NCBI GenBank assembly: GCA_905214525.1
Contig: CAJMMN010000021.1
Location: forward strand, 1-39,689
Length of the DNA stretch: 39,689 nucleotides
Direction: 5' to 3'
Source of the DNA: an uncultured bacterium
GTDB taxonomy: Bacteria; Actinomycetota; Coriobacteriia; Coriobacteriales; Coriobacteriaceae
Part shown: one piece after another, positions 38,494 through 39,689 of the stretch
Layout: each line of letters opens with the position of its first letter
How positions within the stretch are numbered: the stretch's first letter is position 1
The notes under the pieces: model-generated
The model's database searches: none
Seen by the model: the letters and a program-made list of their open reading frames with translations, nothing else
What the model was told of the DNA's origin: nothing
Position numbers and translations under genes: made by a program

Positions 38494-39528
38494 TTAGTAG
38501 TTCATCTGGTGATAGTAACGACGCGTGGTGAGCGGGTGGTTACGGACGTGCTCGAGATGGCAGCTCAGACGCTCGGTGATGGTGTAGGTGACCATCGGGG
38601 AAACGATCTTGCGGAACTCGGGGTCGCTGAACGGCAGCTCGACCTCGGCGGTGTCAAACTTGTTCACGCGGACGTTGACGCCCTTCTCGTCGGCGAGCAT
38701 GTGAGTGAAGTTGTCCACGCGGTCCATGAGCTTACGGGTGTCATCCTCGCCGTAGAGCATGATGAGGCTCGTGCCTTCCTCGCACAGCTCGATGGTGCCG
38801 TGGAAGAACTCGGCGGCGTGGATGGACTTGGTCTTGATCCACTGCATCTCCTCGAGGATGCACATGGCGTAGTCGTAGGCCTCACCCCAGAGCATGCCGG
38901 AGCCAATCACCATGTGGTAATCGGTGTCCTTGAAGTCCTCGGCCATGGCGGCGCAGCGCTCGTCCTGAGCGTCCTTGGCCTTGATGAGGTACGGAGCGAT
39001 GTTGCCGAACTCTTCCATGAAGGTGTCGTACTTGGGGAAGGCGCCGGCGTTCTTGAGGAAGCGGGCGACCAGCGTGATCTGGTAGGTGTAGATGGCCTCG
39101 CACAGAACGTCGTCCTCGGCGAAGCTGAAGAACTTGTAATCGGCGTACTCGGTGGCCGGGGTGTTGTCGTTGGAGACATACATCAGCGTGCGGGCGCCCT
39201 GCTCCTGGCAGAACTTGGCAGCCTCAATGATCTCGGGGGTGGTGCCGGTACGGGTGGAGAAGACGCAGACAGAATCCTTGTTGAAGGTCTTGGGCGGGCA
39301 GGCGAGGAACTCTGCGGCGATCTCGCAGTGGACATCGACGTCGGCCGTGGTGGTCTCGACCCAATACTTCATCGGGAGCGTGTGGGCCCAGGTGCCGCCG
39401 CAGCCGATGAAGAAGATGTTGGAATAACCCTGCTCGCAGACCTCGTCCACGGCAGCCTCAATCTGAGGACGGAGAGCGAGGGCATCGCTCACAACCTTCT
39501 CGTAACGAGGCTCATCGAAATTGAACAT
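38494..39528 (-). CDS. SIS-domain sugar isomerase/deglycase, FrlB/GfrF-like
   Basis: 344 residues with two SIS domains. FFIGCGGTWAH (about 39-49) and VFSTRTGTTPEI (about 89-100) form the sugar-phosphate pocket of the first; a second lies near MVIGSGMLWGEAYDYAM, followed by HAAEFFHGTIEL with the usual catalytic Glu. The C-terminus PLTTRRYYHQMNY resembles fructosamine-6-phosphate deglycases (FrlB, GfrE/GfrF), which split fructoselysine- or glucoselysine-6-phosphate into glucose-6-phosphate and lysine. With a mannose-type PTS this mirrors the gfr system. Glucosamine-type isomerases are the alternative. AGGAG 7 bases upstream fixes the start. Confidence 0.85.
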   Translation of the reverse strand: MFNFDEPRYEKVVSDALALRPQIEAAVDEVCEQGYSNIFFIGCGGTWAHTLPMKYWVETTTADVDVHCEIAAEFLACPPKTFNKDSVCVFSTRTGTTPEIIEAAKFCQEQGARTLMYVSNDNTPATEYADYKFFSFAEDDVLCEAIYTYQITLVARFLKNAGAFPKYDTFMEEFGNIAPYLIKAKDAQDERCAAMAEDFKDTDYHMVIGSGMLWGEAYDYAMCILEEMQWIKTKSIHAAEFFHGTIELCEEGTSLIMLYGEDDTRKLMDRVDNFTHMLADEKGVNVRVNKFDTAEVELPFSDPEFRKIVSPMVTYTITERLSCHLEHVRNHPLTTRRYYHQMNY

Positions 39529-39548
39529 CCCTTACTCCTAACTCACTT

Positions 39549-39569
39549 GGATGAACCCTTCATTCATCC
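39549..39569. promoter_or_regulatory. Operator-like palindrome upstream of the SIS/PTS operon
   Basis: GGATGAA, 7 bases, TTCATCC, located between the promoter and the ribosome binding site. Position and symmetry fit a repressor site such as a GntR-type regulator; the regulator is not in the window. Confidence 0.5.
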
Positions 39570-39578
39570 CATGACGTT

Positions 39579-39606
39579 ATAATACTTTATATAACTAACT
39601 ATGCAA
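39579..39606 (-). promoter_or_regulatory. Promoter of the SIS/PTS operon
   Basis: On the minus strand TTGCAT (39601-39606), 16-base spacer, TATTAT (39579-39584), in a markedly AT-rich patch. It lies about 50 bases before the start codon. Confidence 0.7.
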
Positions 39607-39646
39607 GAACTATTTCAGATTTTTTTTGATTTTTCTTTAATCAAAA

Positions 39647-39673
39647 CCACCCCTAAAAGGGGTGGTTTGCTCT
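39647..39673 (-). terminator. Terminator upstream of the SIS/PTS operon
   Basis: AAACCACCCCT and AGGGGTGGTTT form an 11-bp stem. Read on the minus strand it is followed by TGATTAAAG and T-rich sequence, so it probably ends a gene beyond the window edge. Confidence 0.75.
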
Positions 39674-39689
39674 TAGGGTATAACCCTTG

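Overview
The window is about 40 kb of GC-rich (roughly 60 %) chromosomal DNA from a Gram-positive gut actinobacterium. I infer Coriobacteriia, most likely Collinsella or a close relative. The reasons are a T-box in front of pheST, many SipW-type secreted proteins, a mannose-family PTS next to a fructosamine-deglycase-like SIS protein, and REP-like GGGGACAGTCC repeats. The taxonomic call is inference; no rRNA is present.

Layout. (1) 0-17.9 kb is mostly core: pyk with promoter and terminator; a hypothetical nuclease-like protein preceded by a long inverted repeat; a zinc-dependent phospholipase C-like protein; a three-gene metal ECF/ABC importer (cbiM-cbiQ-cbiO) under a palindrome of NikR type, which suggests nickel; pheS-pheT behind a Phe T-box; an M32 carboxypeptidase; glmM; a DUF4012 membrane protein; and an EamA permease. 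(2) 18.05-27.1 kb is an eight-gene minus-strand cluster: four secreted TasA/camelysin-like proteins, two SipW-type signal peptidases, a membrane-anchored McrB-like AAA+ ATPase, and a DUF2357-like protein with a very long alanine-rich coiled coil. (3) tRNA-Val(GAC) at 27.3 kb is followed by an accessory stretch to 32.5 kb: a second nuclease-like hypothetical protein, a DUF5710 protein, a DUF4143 ATPase behind four 23-bp palindromic repeats, and an HNH endonuclease. (4) 32.6-36.2 kb holds a single TasA-like gene, a frameshifted small gene, and a PilZ (c-di-GMP receptor) gene paired with a membrane-anchored TasA-like protein. (5) 36.8-39.5 kb carries PTS IID, PTS IIC and a SIS-domain deglycase with promoter and operator-like palindrome; IIA/IIB lie outside.

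How the parts may work together. All six TasA-like proteins end in a common E/D-G-x-D motif, usually followed by Cys, although they sit in three transcription units. The SipW peptidases are expected to process them. The AAA+/DUF2357 pair normally belongs to McrBC-like restriction, but here it lacks a visible nuclease and is fixed in a secretion operon. I regard this as the best candidate for an undescribed system: an ATPase-coupled surface-fibre export or assembly apparatus, with a possible c-di-GMP input through the PilZ pair. Function is inferred from context only.
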